The position numbers and the translations under genes were made by a program. Positions 8,089 through 16,162 of a stretch of 64,000 nucleotides of DNA are shown piece by piece (the first letter of the stretch is position 1; each line of letters starts with the position of its first letter). Location of the stretch: the NCBI GenBank assembly GCA_028704945.1, contig JAQWEL010000005.1, positions 45,683 through 109,682 on the forward strand, written 5' to 3'. The notes below the pieces were generated by a model. The model was given only the letters and a program-made list of their open reading frames with translations, did not search any database and was not told where the DNA came from. This stretch comes from Patescibacteria group bacterium (GTDB taxonomy: Bacteria; Patescibacteriota; Patescibacteriia; Patescibacteriales; Patescibacteriaceae).

Positions 8089-9684
8089 TTAATCAAACCT
8101 CCTAACACAACGAGCATAGCAAGGGTTAGTCTTACCAGCGGCTTGTTCTCTGCCGTTAGCAGCTGTATAAAGCATATAAGCGTTCCCAGAGCTAATAGAT
8201 TCAGTAGCTGACCAAAGTTCCTGATTAGTTAAGCCGGTTATTCTAGCTGGTGATAAACAACCGCCGCTGCAACCACCAACTTGCGTAAAATAACTGCACT
8301 GATTTGATCGTCTGCCTAATTCACATATTTCATTATTGCTACCAATAACATTAAGACCGGCTGAGTTTGGTGATGTGCCTGACATTTTTGGTAAAACCCA
8401 ATCTGAAAAACCATTTACAGTTGAAGTAGCGCAGGTGGAAGTCGCTGAATCCCAGGTATGTCGTATGCCTGTATCAGTTGGGGCGACTACTACATATTTA
8501 TTCGGACTATCAGCACAATTACCTTCCCCTGGCTTGCAAATTAACCAACCTCCACTGCAAGGTGAGCCCAGTGCTGTCCCGGAATTACAAGCCGGAGTAA
8601 AATCAACTCCGGCCGTGCTACTCATTTCAGTCGAAGCCGAGCTAAGTACACCACAAACCGTGGCTTTAACAGTATAATAATAAGTAGTCGTAAAATCAGT
8701 TAAGCCGGTATTGGTATAAGTTAAAGAAGATCCACTATAAAGCTGTGTAGTTGATCCCGAACTATTGCCATAAAGTCTATAATTAGTCGCCCCTTCTACG
8801 CTTGGCCAGCTTGCTATAATAGTACCGTTAATACCTGGTAACAACGTTAAAATTGGCGGTACAACAGAATAAACACAGCCAGCCGCATTAGACACATTAC
8901 TGACAGTTCCAACAATCGAAGAACAATATGTTGGTGTTACTCTATATTTATATTGATAATTACTGTTTAAACCTGTATGAACATAATTAGTCGTTGATGT
9001 TGCTGTCGTTAAAGTAGTGAAAGCTCCCCAAGTAGAGCCCGCATTGGTTGACCGACTATATTCTAATTTATACGTTGTATTAGCATAAGCTAAAACATCC
9101 CAATTAACAGTAATGGTTGTCCTAGCACTGTTAGCTGTGGCAATTAGCCCACTAATAGTAGTTGCTGATGGATTAGGGCAAACTAATTTTCCACAAGAAT
9201 CTAATTCTCCAGCACATTTACCAACACAAGACCCTGCACACTGGCTGTTCATAGTATTCGGCAGGGCTTTGGCTACACCAGCTGACAAAGCTCCAGACGG
9301 ACCAGCCAAGCAATAACTCAAGGAGTATGATGTTCCGCTATCATTCTGACTATAAATGTAATCGGAACCATCGGTACAAGCTCCCTCATTCCATGGCGTA
9401 GGATTAGCTGGAATTGACGCTAAAAATGTCCTGCCTGTTATTGGACCGACTAATGGCTGGCCAGCCATAGCTAATGAAGACGTTGGCGGATAAGTTCCTT
9501 CATCGTTGCGATATTCCTCTAAGGCGACTTGCAATTGGCCAATATCCGAAACTCGTCTAGCATCTCTTGCCTTAGTCCTGCCTGTACCAAGCGAAGCGAT
9601 GGTTAAACTTGCTAAAATGCCAATAATCACTATTACAATCAACAGCTCTATCAAAGTAAAGCCTTGTTTATGTTTACATATCAT
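8089..9684 (-). CDS. large type IV pilin-like protein with two FN3-like domains and a C-terminal Lcl/DUF1566-like domain
   Basis: 531-residue prepilin-like adhesin candidate. Leader MICKHKQG, then FTLIELLIVIVIIGI with mature Glu5, and a pilin helix to about residue 60 (ARDARRVSDIGQLQVALEEY). After a pilin-like globular part and a Cys-rich linker (about 145-170) come two fibronectin-III-like repeats (about 175-270 and 275-355), then a C-terminal Lcl/DUF1566-like region with FSDWVLPKMSG, ELWSATES and a final CVRRFD. The pilin helix closely resembles that of the major pilin at 38398 (KARDARRVSD in both), so the same machinery should process it. Monocistronic, with its own promoter. The FN3 repeats would lift the terminal domain away from the cell. 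Confidence 0.85.
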   Translation of the reverse strand: MICKHKQGFTLIELLIVIVIIGILASLTIASLGTGRTKARDARRVSDIGQLQVALEEYRNDEGTYPPTSSLAMAGQPLVGPITGRTFLASIPANPTPWNEGACTDGSDYIYSQNDSGTSYSLSYCLAGPSGALSAGVAKALPNTMNSQCAGSCVGKCAGELDSCGKLVCPNPSATTISGLIATANSARTTITVNWDVLAYANTTYKLEYSRSTNAGSTWGAFTTLTTATSTTNYVHTGLNSNYQYKYRVTPTYCSSIVGTVSNVSNAAGCVYSVVPPILTLLPGINGTIIASWPSVEGATNYRLYGNSSGSTTQLYSGSSLTYTNTGLTDFTTTYYYTVKATVCGVLSSASTEMSSTAGVDFTPACNSGTALGSPCSGGWLICKPGEGNCADSPNKYVVVAPTDTGIRHTWDSATSTCATSTVNGFSDWVLPKMSGTSPNSAGLNVIGSNNEICELGRRSNQCSYFTQVGGCSGGCLSPARITGLTNQELWSATESISSGNAYMLYTAANGREQAAGKTNPCYARCVRRFD

Positions 9685-9705
9685 ATAATAAAATTAATAA
9701 TATTT

Positions 9706-9735
9706 ATTATACCACAAACCTAATATTCAGGACAA
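9706..9735 (-). promoter_or_regulatory. promoter of the FN3-Lcl pilin gene
   Basis: On the minus strand, -35 TTGTCC (9730-9735), an 18-nt spacer and -10 TATAAT (9706-9711). The predicted leader is about 15 nt and has no Shine-Dalgarno sequence. Confidence 0.6.
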
Positions 9736-9736
9736 T

Positions 9737-9768
9737 ATAAAAACCGCTCAAAGTCGAACGGTTTTTAT
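9737..9768 (-). terminator. rho-independent terminator of ndk
   Basis: Perfect 10-bp stem (9737-9746 with 9759-9768) with a 12-nt loop, ending in five T on the plus-strand arm and five A on the other. It lies 14 nt past the ndk stop. Confidence 0.75.
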
Positions 9769-9782
9769 TAGACAATAATCTG

Positions 9783-10376
9783 TTATTTTAAATCGCTAAT
9801 ATCATGATATAAAATCTGTTCATTGATCAAAGTATAATTTGGCAATTCAGCTTCATTAAACCAAATTGATAATTCTCTTTCAGCTTCAACAACTTGATCA
9901 GAACAATGAATAAGATTGCGGACGGCGCGACCATCAACATTAGACAGCTCATAGGAGTCGATAGTGTAATCACCCCTAATCGTTCCAACGTCAGACGTGG
10001 CCGGTTCGGTTGTGCCGACAATTTTTTTAACCACTTTGACAGCTTCGTTACCTTGCCAAACCATTGGTATAACTGGGCAAGCCATCATAAATTTAATATT
10101 AGCTTGAATTATTTCTTTACCATATTCAATCGCTTCTTTTTCAATCGGCATTCCCAAGGCTTGTCTATTAGCAATAGTTTTAGCGCCTTTTTCTTGGAAC
10201 CAAACATCATCTTTATTGTAATGCTTCCACAGCTGATCTTCGGTGGCTTGAATATGTTTAATAGCCATTAACTTAAGGCCTGTTTTTTCAATACGGCTGA
10301 TAATTTCGCCGATTAAAGACCTTTGGACACTGTCTGGTTTTAGGATAACCAATGTCCGTTCATTTTTGTTTCCCAT
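9783..10376 (-). CDS. ndk: nucleoside diphosphate kinase, enlarged form
   Basis: Balances NTP and dNTP pools by phosphate transfer through an active-site His, here in RNLIHCSD. The N-terminus ERTLVILKPDSVQR and GTIRGDY are typical. The protein has 197 residues where usual bacterial NDKs have about 140-150. The extra sequence lies in two places: about 25 residues between the KHY segment and ACPVIPMV (including RQALGMPIEKEAIEYG), and about 12 residues between GTIRGDY and RNLIH, plus a longer C-terminus. All catalytic landmarks are kept, so it should be active. It has its own promoter and terminator. Confidence 0.94.
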   Translation of the reverse strand: MGNKNERTLVILKPDSVQRSLIGEIISRIEKTGLKLMAIKHIQATEDQLWKHYNKDDVWFQEKGAKTIANRQALGMPIEKEAIEYGKEIIQANIKFMMACPVIPMVWQGNEAVKVVKKIVGTTEPATSDVGTIRGDYTIDSYELSNVDGRAVRNLIHCSDQVVEAERELSIWFNEAELPNYTLINEQILYHDISDLK

Positions 10377-10404
10377 ATTTTAAATTTAAGATAATATTTC
10401 TTGT

Positions 10405-10433
10405 TTTATAGCACGGCTACCGAAAAAAATCAA
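10405..10433 (-). promoter_or_regulatory. ndk promoter
   Basis: On the minus strand, -35 TTGATT (10428-10433), a 17-nt spacer and -10 TATAAA (10405-10410). The predicted leader is about 22 nt and has no Shine-Dalgarno sequence. Confidence 0.6.
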
Positions 10434-10441
10434 ACTAAAAT

Positions 10442-11281
10442 TTATTCTTCATTAAAACCATAACCATCACTAATAACCTTAATCGTCCCAGCTAAATCAG
10501 TCCGTCTAAAAGCAATTTTCAATCTATTTAGTTTCCTTAAAGTTATTTCGTGTGGATGTCCGAACATATTTCCTTGTCCAGCTGATATGACAGCTAACTT
10601 GGGGTTAACTTTTTTTAAAAAATCTTCACTACTGGAAGTTTCCGAACCGTGATGACCGATTTTTAAAACATCAGCCTTAACATCATCACCTTCTTTAATC
10701 ATTTTAGCTTCAGCGGCTTTTCCAGCATCACCAGTCAGCAACAAACTGAAATTCTTATAGCTTAATTTAATTACTAAAGAATCATTATTTGGATTTTTGC
10801 CATCACTATCCTCAGCTTCTAATACTTTTAAAGACACATCTTCATCTAAAGTTAAATTATCACCTTCTTTCAACTGCTTATCATTGTTTTTAGAAATAGA
10901 TTGCCAGGCTAAATAATTCTTGCTTTGGCTTTCAGAAAATCCTTCAAAAAATTGGTTTATTTTATATTTTTTAACTAATTCAATAAATCCAGCCTCATGA
11001 TCATCGTGCGCATGAGTTAAGATGGCGTAATCAATTGTTTTAGCATAAAACGGCAACTCGTAACCGATTTTTTCCATAACCGCTCGTCCCGGACCAGCAT
11101 CAACTAAAACTCTTTTTCCATTAGGAGTTTTAATCAAAACAGCATCACCTTGACCCACGGATAAAAAATCAATTTCCAGTTTATGATTATTCGTCGGCCA
11201 TAAAGCGATAAAACAAAAAACCACCCCCATAATAGCCAAGCTTGACGCTAGCCAAATTTTAGAGAGTGGGTGGTTTTTCAT
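10442..11281 (-). CDS. ComEC/Rec2-like metallo-beta-lactamase domain protein
   Basis: 279 residues with one N-terminal membrane helix (about 8-28) and then a metallo-beta-lactamase fold resembling the C-terminal domain of the DNA-uptake channel protein ComEC. Metal-site motifs are HAHDDH (about 90) and further His/Asp in LLLTGDAG and GHHGSETS. The start IDFLSVGQGDAVLIKTPNG is characteristic of this subfamily. It lacks the large multi-helix channel domain of ComEC, so it is either a stand-alone nuclease or hydrolase on the outer face of the membrane or a helper of a separate channel. Located 5 nt after trxA on the same strand. Confidence 0.85.
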   Translation of the reverse strand: MKNHPLSKIWLASSLAIMGVVFCFIALWPTNNHKLEIDFLSVGQGDAVLIKTPNGKRVLVDAGPGRAVMEKIGYELPFYAKTIDYAILTHAHDDHEAGFIELVKKYKINQFFEGFSESQSKNYLAWQSISKNNDKQLKEGDNLTLDEDVSLKVLEAEDSDGKNPNNDSLVIKLSYKNFSLLLTGDAGKAAEAKMIKEGDDVKADVLKIGHHGSETSSSEDFLKKVNPKLAVISAGQGNMFGHPHEITLRKLNRLKIAFRRTDLAGTIKVISDGYGFNEE

Positions 11282-11286
11282 ATCAG

Positions 11287-11613
11287 CTATTTCATTTGTT
11301 CTTGTAATTCAGCAATCAAGTCGTCAGCCAGTTGTAATCCGTTAAATTTCTTAACCGCTTGACCATTTTTAAAAATAATCAAAGTTGGAATACTCATCAC
11401 GCCGAATTCTTGAGCAACAGCTATTGCTTCTTCAACGTTAACTTTAGCGATTACTGCTTTATCACCAATTTCGTCAACAACATCCTCTAAGATAGGTGCC
11501 TGTATTTGGCAAGGTCCACACCAATTAGCATAAAAATCAATCAATACTGGTTTAGTCTTAGAAGCTTCAATTGCTTTTTCAGCAAAATCGGTGTCATTAA
11601 AATGTTCAACCAT
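11287..11613 (-). CDS. trxA: thioredoxin
   Basis: 108-residue single-domain thioredoxin that reduces protein disulphides. The active site WCGPC is at 31-35, the cis-Pro loop is MSIPTL, and the terminal helix is intact. No signal peptide, so it is cytoplasmic. It is the first gene of a short unit with the ComEC-like gene. The promoter is at 11644-11672. There is no Shine-Dalgarno sequence in the roughly 24-nt leader. Confidence 0.97.
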   Translation of the reverse strand: MVEHFNDTDFAEKAIEASKTKPVLIDFYANWCGPCQIQAPILEDVVDEIGDKAVIAKVNVEEAIAVAQEFGVMSIPTLIIFKNGQAVKKFNGLQLADDLIAELQEQMK

Positions 11614-11643
11614 ATATTTAATCTTAATTATAAACTTTATGTT

Positions 11644-11672
11644 AGTATAATATTACTTTCATTTAAAATCAA
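11644..11672 (-). promoter_or_regulatory. trxA promoter
   Basis: On the minus strand, -35 TTGATT (11667-11672), a 17-nt spacer and -10 TATACT (11644-11649). The 265-nt interval between trxA and rpmA carries this promoter and the divergent rpmA promoter; the middle is A/T-rich with nothing else that I recognise. Confidence 0.6.
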
Positions 11673-11767
11673 CAAATTATAAATAATTTTTAATTATTAT
11701 TTATTATTAGCCAATAATTATATAATAATAGCTATAAAGCATTATTAAGCTGGTTAAGGCATAAAGT

Positions 11768-11796
11768 TTGACAAAAAAATATTATTTTGCTATATT
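11768..11796 (+). promoter_or_regulatory. rpmA promoter
   Basis: -35 TTGACA (11768-11773), a 17-nt spacer and -10 TATATT (11791-11796). The resulting leader is about 75 nt, longer than for most genes here, and holds small potential hairpins (for example CCCT/AGGG near 11828). Feedback control is possible but cannot be shown from this sequence. Confidence 0.75.
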
Positions 11797-11878
11797 TTCC
11801 TTAGAATTTAGGAAATTTAATCATAAACCCTTACCAGGGCATATTTTTTGCCTTTAGATTAGGGATTTTAAAAGAAAT

Positions 11879-12160
11879 ATGGCACATAAAAAAGCTGGTG
11901 GATCCTCAAGATTAGGACGTGATAGTGAAAGCAAGCGTCTTGGCGTTAAAGTGAACCACGGAGAATTGGCTAAAGCTGGCTCTATTATTATTCGTCAGCG
12001 TGGCACCAAATATCATCCTGGTAAAAATGTTGCCCGTGGCAATGATGACACTTTGTATGCTACAACTGAAGGTAATGTTCAATTTGCTTCTAAAAAGCTT
12101 AAAAAATATACTGGAAAATTAAAGATGGCTAAAGTTGTCAATGTAACTACCACCAAATAA
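11879..12160 (+). CDS. rpmA: 50S ribosomal protein L27
   Basis: 93-residue ribosomal protein whose N-terminal tail reaches the peptidyl-transferase centre. It starts directly with [16 protein letters not shown], so it lacks the cleaved N-terminal extension seen in Firmicutes. The core shows [13 protein letters not shown]. The usual partner rplU (L21) is not adjacent. Monocistronic, with its own promoter and terminator. Confidence 0.97.
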   Translation: MAHKKAGGSSRLGRDSESKRLGVKVNHGELAKAGSIIIRQRGTKYHPGKNVARGNDDTLYATTEGNVQFASKKLKKYTGKLKMAKVVNVTTTK

Positions 12161-12161
12161 T

Positions 12162-12195
12162 AAAAAATAGACTCGAAAATCCGGGTCTATTTTTT
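12162..12195 (+). terminator. rho-independent terminator of rpmA
   Basis: Fourteen-bp stem with one G-U pair (12162-12175 with 12182-12195) and a 6-nt loop. It ends in a run of six T and starts 2 nt after the stop codon. Confidence 0.9.
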
Positions 12196-12211
12196 ATTAC
12201 CACTTTTTAAA

Positions 12212-12320
12212 AGTAATAACTAATATAAAAAACAATGATGAGTGGATTAAGTTTACTCGCCGGATCTTAGTCCGGCGAGTAAACTTGAACGAATTATTGT
12301 TTTTTATATTAGTTATTACT
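12212..12320. repeat. 109-bp nested inverted repeat between rpmA and pyrG
   Basis: The outer arms are a perfect 25-bp inverted repeat (12212-12236 with 12296-12320). Inside is a second, unrelated, GC-richer perfect 16-bp inverted repeat (12249-12264 with 12271-12286) with a 6-nt loop. The 12-nt and 9-nt spacers between the two stems pair poorly. The right outer arm begins inside the last sense codon of pyrG and contains its stop. It could be a bidirectional terminator for the convergent genes or a small non-autonomous inserted element; I see no target-site duplication. Confidence 0.85.
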
Positions 12321-13974
12321 GTACCCTGTTATCCAAACAGGCCTTTATAAAAGCGGCGAATAAAGGATGTGGATCAAGCGGTCGGGAAATATATTCGGGA
12401 TGAAACTGGGTGCCGATAAAAAACGGATGGTCAGTAATCTCAATAGCTTCAACAATCAAATTATCAGGACTGGTGCCGCAAACTTTTAAGCCAGCTTTTT
12501 CTAAATCGGCGCGATATTTATTATTAAATTCATAGCGGTGGCGATGACGTTCTGATACAGCCTCACCACTTTTTATTTTTTCAGCATAAATACTAGCTAA
12601 TTTAGTGTCAGCAACGACCTGGCAAGGCCAAGCGCCTAATCTAATTGTTCCTCCATAACCTTTTTTCTCAATCAATTCTTTCTGTTCAGCCATAATGTGG
12701 ATAACTGAATGTGGCGTATTCGGATCAGCCTCTTCTGTGTTGGCGCCAGTTAAACCCAAAACGTTGCGAGCGAATTCAATAACAGCCATCTGCATACCAT
12801 AACATAAACCAAAGTAAGGAATTTTATTCTCTCGACAATACTGGATAGTTTTAATCTTTCCTTCAGCGCCACGACTCCCCCAACCTTGAGGAACAATCAA
12901 GCCGTCATAGTCTTTTAGCATTTCTGTGCCTGACTTTTCCACTTCCTCAGCTGACAACCAGGCTAATTCCGCTTTGCAATCGTTAGCAGTAGCTCCATGC
13001 TTTAAAGCCTCAATAACTGAAATATAAGAATCAGATAAAGTAAAATCGCCGGTTTCAAAATATTTACCCACAATACCGATCTTAACTCTCTTGCTGGCGT
13101 TTTTAACTCTTTCAAACATAGCTTGCCAATTACTCAAGTCGGTTTCTCTGGGCTCTAATTTAAATTTTTCCAATATTCGGTCGCCTAAATTATCTTTTTC
13201 AAAATTTAAAGGAATTTCATAGATTGAATCAATGTCTGGCGCGGAAATCACATCTCTTGAATTAACATTGCAATGGATAGCTAATTTTTTTCGGCGTGGT
13301 TCATCAATCTCGGCGCTAGCTCTGGCAATAATAAAATCAGGCTGGATGCCAGCGCTATTTAGACTGCGAACAGCATGCTGAGTGGGTTTAGTTTTCATCT
13401 CCCCTATCTTAGACGGTATTGGCAAATAGCTGACAATAACAAACAAGACGTCGTCTGGATTTTCTAAACGCATATAGCGAGCAGCTTCTAAAAATAACAA
13501 ATTTTCATATTCCCCAACTGTCCCGCCAATTTCAATTACCATTATGTCGGCTTCTGATTTAGCGGCAGCGGCATTAATACGCCTAATAACTTCTTCCGGA
13601 ATATGCGGAACTACCTGGACGCATTTACCTTGATATTCCAAATTTCTTTCTTTTTGGATGACTGTTTGATAAACACGGCCGGTAGTCATGTAATTTATCT
13701 TATAAATATTAGTATTCAAAAATCTTTCGTAATTGCCAAGATCTTGGTCTGTTTCATCGCCGTCTTCAGTTACAAAAACTTCACCATGTTCAATTGGGTT
13801 CATGGTGCCGGCATCAATATTAATATATGGATCGATCTTGATAGCGCTAACTTTAAAACCCTTGGCGGCCATAATCCGGCCGATTGAAGCGGCTGTCACG
13901 CCTTTACCGACACCGGACATCACGCCACCGACCACAAAAATGTATTTAGTGTTCAATGATTTTGTTTTTTCCAT
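12316..13974 (-). CDS. pyrG: CTP synthase
   Basis: Makes CTP from UTP, ATP and glutamine. At 552 residues it is full length. The N-terminal synthetase domain begins with KYIFVVGGVMSGVGKG, a P-loop-like motif, and has the conserved IKIDPYINIDAGTMNP. The C-terminal class I glutamine amidotransferase domain has the nucleophile Cys in GLCYGMQ and the His-Glu pair in QFHPEY. It is the last gene of the long minus-strand run that begins near 38.3 kb, 9 nt after pilD. Its stop lies within the arm of the nested inverted repeat. CTP supply also suits the neighbouring CDP-sugar genes, though this link is only contextual. Confidence 0.98.
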   Translation of the reverse strand: MEKTKSLNTKYIFVVGGVMSGVGKGVTAASIGRIMAAKGFKVSAIKIDPYINIDAGTMNPIEHGEVFVTEDGDETDQDLGNYERFLNTNIYKINYMTTGRVYQTVIQKERNLEYQGKCVQVVPHIPEEVIRRINAAAAKSEADIMVIEIGGTVGEYENLLFLEAARYMRLENPDDVLFVIVSYLPIPSKIGEMKTKPTQHAVRSLNSAGIQPDFIIARASAEIDEPRRKKLAIHCNVNSRDVISAPDIDSIYEIPLNFEKDNLGDRILEKFKLEPRETDLSNWQAMFERVKNASKRVKIGIVGKYFETGDFTLSDSYISVIEALKHGATANDCKAELAWLSAEEVEKSGTEMLKDYDGLIVPQGWGSRGAEGKIKTIQYCRENKIPYFGLCYGMQMAVIEFARNVLGLTGANTEEADPNTPHSVIHIMAEQKELIEKKGYGGTIRLGAWPCQVVADTKLASIYAEKIKSGEAVSERHRHRYEFNNKYRADLEKAGLKVCGTSPDNLIVEAIEITDHPFFIGTQFHPEYISRPLDPHPLFAAFIKACLDNRVQ

Positions 13975-13983
13975 ATATTAAAA

Positions 13984-14847
13984 TTAAAAAAATAAGTTAA
14001 AATACCAGTTGATTATCTTATCCCCCCAATAATAAGCCACGAAAGAACCAAGCGCTAAAAATGTGCCGAAAGGCAAAGCCGATTCTTCGATAACTTCATC
14101 AGACGGCGGACCCTTTTTTTTGAATAACATATTCCAATGCATTTTTTTCTTACCAGCCAGCATCAAAGCAATGCCCCAAAAAGCTCCGACAAAATAAGCA
14201 AATAACAAGCCGACTACTATATTAGGCCAGCCTAAAGCCAAACCCATTAAAAGTCCCATGCGAATATCACCGCCGCCAACCCAAGCTCCCTTGGAAACAA
14301 TATATTGCATCAAAAAAAATCCGGCACCGACTCCGGCGGCGATTAATAAATTATACCAAGGGATACCAATTAACAAATTAGCAAAAAGCATTACCGAAGC
14401 AGCACTTAGGCTGACTTCATCAACAATTATAAACCATTTGTAATCCATCAAAAAAATAACTACCAAAGACGACAGGAAAAACCAATCTCTCAAAAGTATC
14501 CAAAACCAAGTCCAATCAAAATCATTATAAAAAAACAAATCAGGTATTTGAGCTAAATTAAAATTAATATTTATTAAAAAAACTAATAAAAACAAGCCGG
14601 CAACAATCAATTCCATCAAAATATACTGCGAGCTTATTTTTTCTCGGCAAAAACGGCAACGACCTTTTAATCTAAGCCAACCAAAAACCGGCAGATTGTC
14701 ATACCATTTTAAATTTTTATGGCACTTAGGACACTTAGACCGACCCCATAGGCTTTCTTCATGATATAAACGCCAAGCTAAGCAATTCAAAAAGCTACCC
14801 ATCGCCAGACCAAAGACACAAACCAATACAAGAATATAAATAATCAT
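13984..14847 (-). CDS. pilD: prepilin peptidase
   Basis: Membrane aspartic peptidase (A24 family) that cuts and N-methylates type IV prepilins. 287 residues, mostly hydrophobic. The N-terminal cytoplasmic loop has the two CxxC pairs (CPKC near 39 and CRFC near 62) of the methylating type. The catalytic aspartates are in FLMDYKW and in the GGGDIRMG motif. It is separate from the pilus operon at 38.4-45.5 kb but is the obvious processing enzyme for the three pilins in the window. Its ATG overlaps the stop of the upstream glycosyltransferase by 1 nt (TAATG), which indicates coupling. Confidence 0.93.
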   Translation of the reverse strand: MIIYILVLVCVFGLAMGSFLNCLAWRLYHEESLWGRSKCPKCHKNLKWYDNLPVFGWLRLKGRCRFCREKISSQYILMELIVAGLFLLVFLININFNLAQIPDLFFYNDFDWTWFWILLRDWFFLSSLVVIFLMDYKWFIIVDEVSLSAASVMLFANLLIGIPWYNLLIAAGVGAGFFLMQYIVSKGAWVGGGDIRMGLLMGLALGWPNIVVGLLFAYFVGAFWGIALMLAGKKKMHWNMLFKKKGPPSDEVIEESALPFGTFLALGSFVAYYWGDKIINWYFNLFF

Positions 14848-15551
14848 TATTTTATCAAATTAAATTTTATTACATGCCAAAAGGCTGCTACCCCATCTTT
14901 CCAATTAATTTTTTTGCCATCTATCCAGGTACGCCCAACATAGCTGGCACTAACTTCCCAAGCGCGCCAATTGCCTTTAGATACCAAGGCCGTGATTTCC
15001 GGATCAATGCCAAATCTCTGACTAGTTAATTTATCTTTAATACCATCCAAACAAGCTCTGTTAAACATCTTATAACAAGTAGCCTCATCTGTTAAGTGCA
15101 GATTGGACAGCATATTAGAAAATAGAGTTAAAAGCTTATTGAACATAGTATGCCAAAAAAATAAAACTCGACGCGAATCCCCCTTTAAATAACGAGATCC
15201 GTAAACGACATCGGCTTTATCAGCTATTAAAGGTATCAACATCTTGCTATAATCAGCTGGATCATATTCTAAATCAGCATCTTGAATAACTATAAAATCA
15301 CCGCGTGCTGCCAAAAAACCAGCTATTAAGGCCGAACCCTTTCCGCCGTTAGACTCCTTATAAATAACTTTAATGTCAGGATCATTTTCTAAACTTATTA
15401 ATAACTGCCTAGTACTATCAGTCGAATAATCATCAACAATAATGATTTCTTTATTTATTTCGTTGGGTAAATCAACCACACGAACACGAGATATAATCTC
15501 TTTGATAGTTTTTTCCTCGTTATACACGGGAATAATGACGCTTAATAACAT
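14847..15551 (-). CDS. family 2 glycosyltransferase (polyprenyl-phosphate sugar transferase-like)
   Basis: 234-residue GT-A fold transferase with the N-terminus LSVIIPVYNEEKTI, the nucleotide-binding VDDYSTDST and the metal-binding QDADLEYDP. Length and pattern match the dolichyl/polyprenyl-phosphate mannose or glucose synthase group without C-terminal membrane helices. Such enzymes load the lipid carriers used by membrane GT-C transferases like those encoded at 16163-18773, so a partnership is plausible. The sugar is unknown. Confidence 0.85.
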   Translation of the reverse strand: MLLSVIIPVYNEEKTIKEIISRVRVVDLPNEINKEIIIVDDYSTDSTRQLLISLENDPDIKVIYKESNGGKGSALIAGFLAARGDFIVIQDADLEYDPADYSKMLIPLIADKADVVYGSRYLKGDSRRVLFFWHTMFNKLLTLFSNMLSNLHLTDEATCYKMFNRACLDGIKDKLTSQRFGIDPEITALVSKGNWRAWEVSASYVGRTWIDGKKINWKDGVAAFWHVIKFNLIK

Positions 15552-15555
15552 AAAT

Positions 15556-16155
15556 TTATTTTTTAACAGCCGAGAGCCATTGGTTCATTCCTAATTCAAA
15601 ATAACCAAATTTTATTTGATCAGACCTAAAACCTATATTTATCAGTATGTCTTTTAACAGACTGATTGGCAATAATGCTTTGTGTTCATCTATTTCTTCT
15701 TTACTAATTAATCCGCTGTCAGCCAAAAAACGCAACAATTTATCTGTCCAAGGTGTTGGCGTAGTTAATATAAATATACCATCAGTTTTAAGGCATCTAA
15801 AAATCTCCTTAAACAGTAATTTATCATCAGCTAGATATAAATGTTCCGCCACCGCCAACAATGTTATAGCATTAAAACTATTATCTTCAAAAGGAATATC
15901 GGCGCCAACAAAACTTTGTTTGATTAATTTAATGCCTTTTATGTCAAATTCGTCGTTAGTCAAAGGATCTAAACCAAATTTCTCCTCAAAATCAACCTGC
16001 TCCAAAAAAAATGGATAGGAACCACAACCAATATCTAAAATTTTATTTTTATCAGTAATAACTTTTAACCTGCTTAAGGTTTTTTTAGCCCTCTGCCTAG
16101 CCAAAAAAGCATCAATAAACGATGATCCGCGAGTCGATTGCTTTGCTTTAGACAT
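15556..16155 (-). CDS. class I SAM-dependent methyltransferase
   Basis: 199 residues with the SAM-binding motif ILDIGCGSYP near residue 40, the acidic end of strand 2 and the motif EDNSFNAITLLAVAEHLY typical of the Methyltransf_11 group. The acceptor is unknown. It sits between a glycosyltransferase and a membrane GT-like gene with gaps of 4-7 nt, which suggests glycan or lipid-linked sugar modification. Confidence 0.8.
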   Translation of the reverse strand: MSKAKQSTRGSSFIDAFLARQRAKKTLSRLKVITDKNKILDIGCGSYPFFLEQVDFEEKFGLDPLTNDEFDIKGIKLIKQSFVGADIPFEDNSFNAITLLAVAEHLYLADDKLLFKEIFRCLKTDGIFILTTPTPWTDKLLRFLADSGLISKEEIDEHKALLPISLLKDILINIGFRSDQIKFGYFELGMNQWLSAVKK

Positions 16156-16162
16156 AATTTTT

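Noticed and set aside
12693..12702. TGTGGATAA (DnaA-box complement) inside pyrG and again near 46637 in the PD40 gene
   Set aside because: Single matches within coding sequence and without clustering are expected by chance.
13603..13981. Long plus-strand frames opposite pyrG, and similar ones opposite rpoC, rpoB, pilB, pilN and rseP
   Set aside because: All lie entirely within well-identified genes on the other strand and show no family sequence or start signals.
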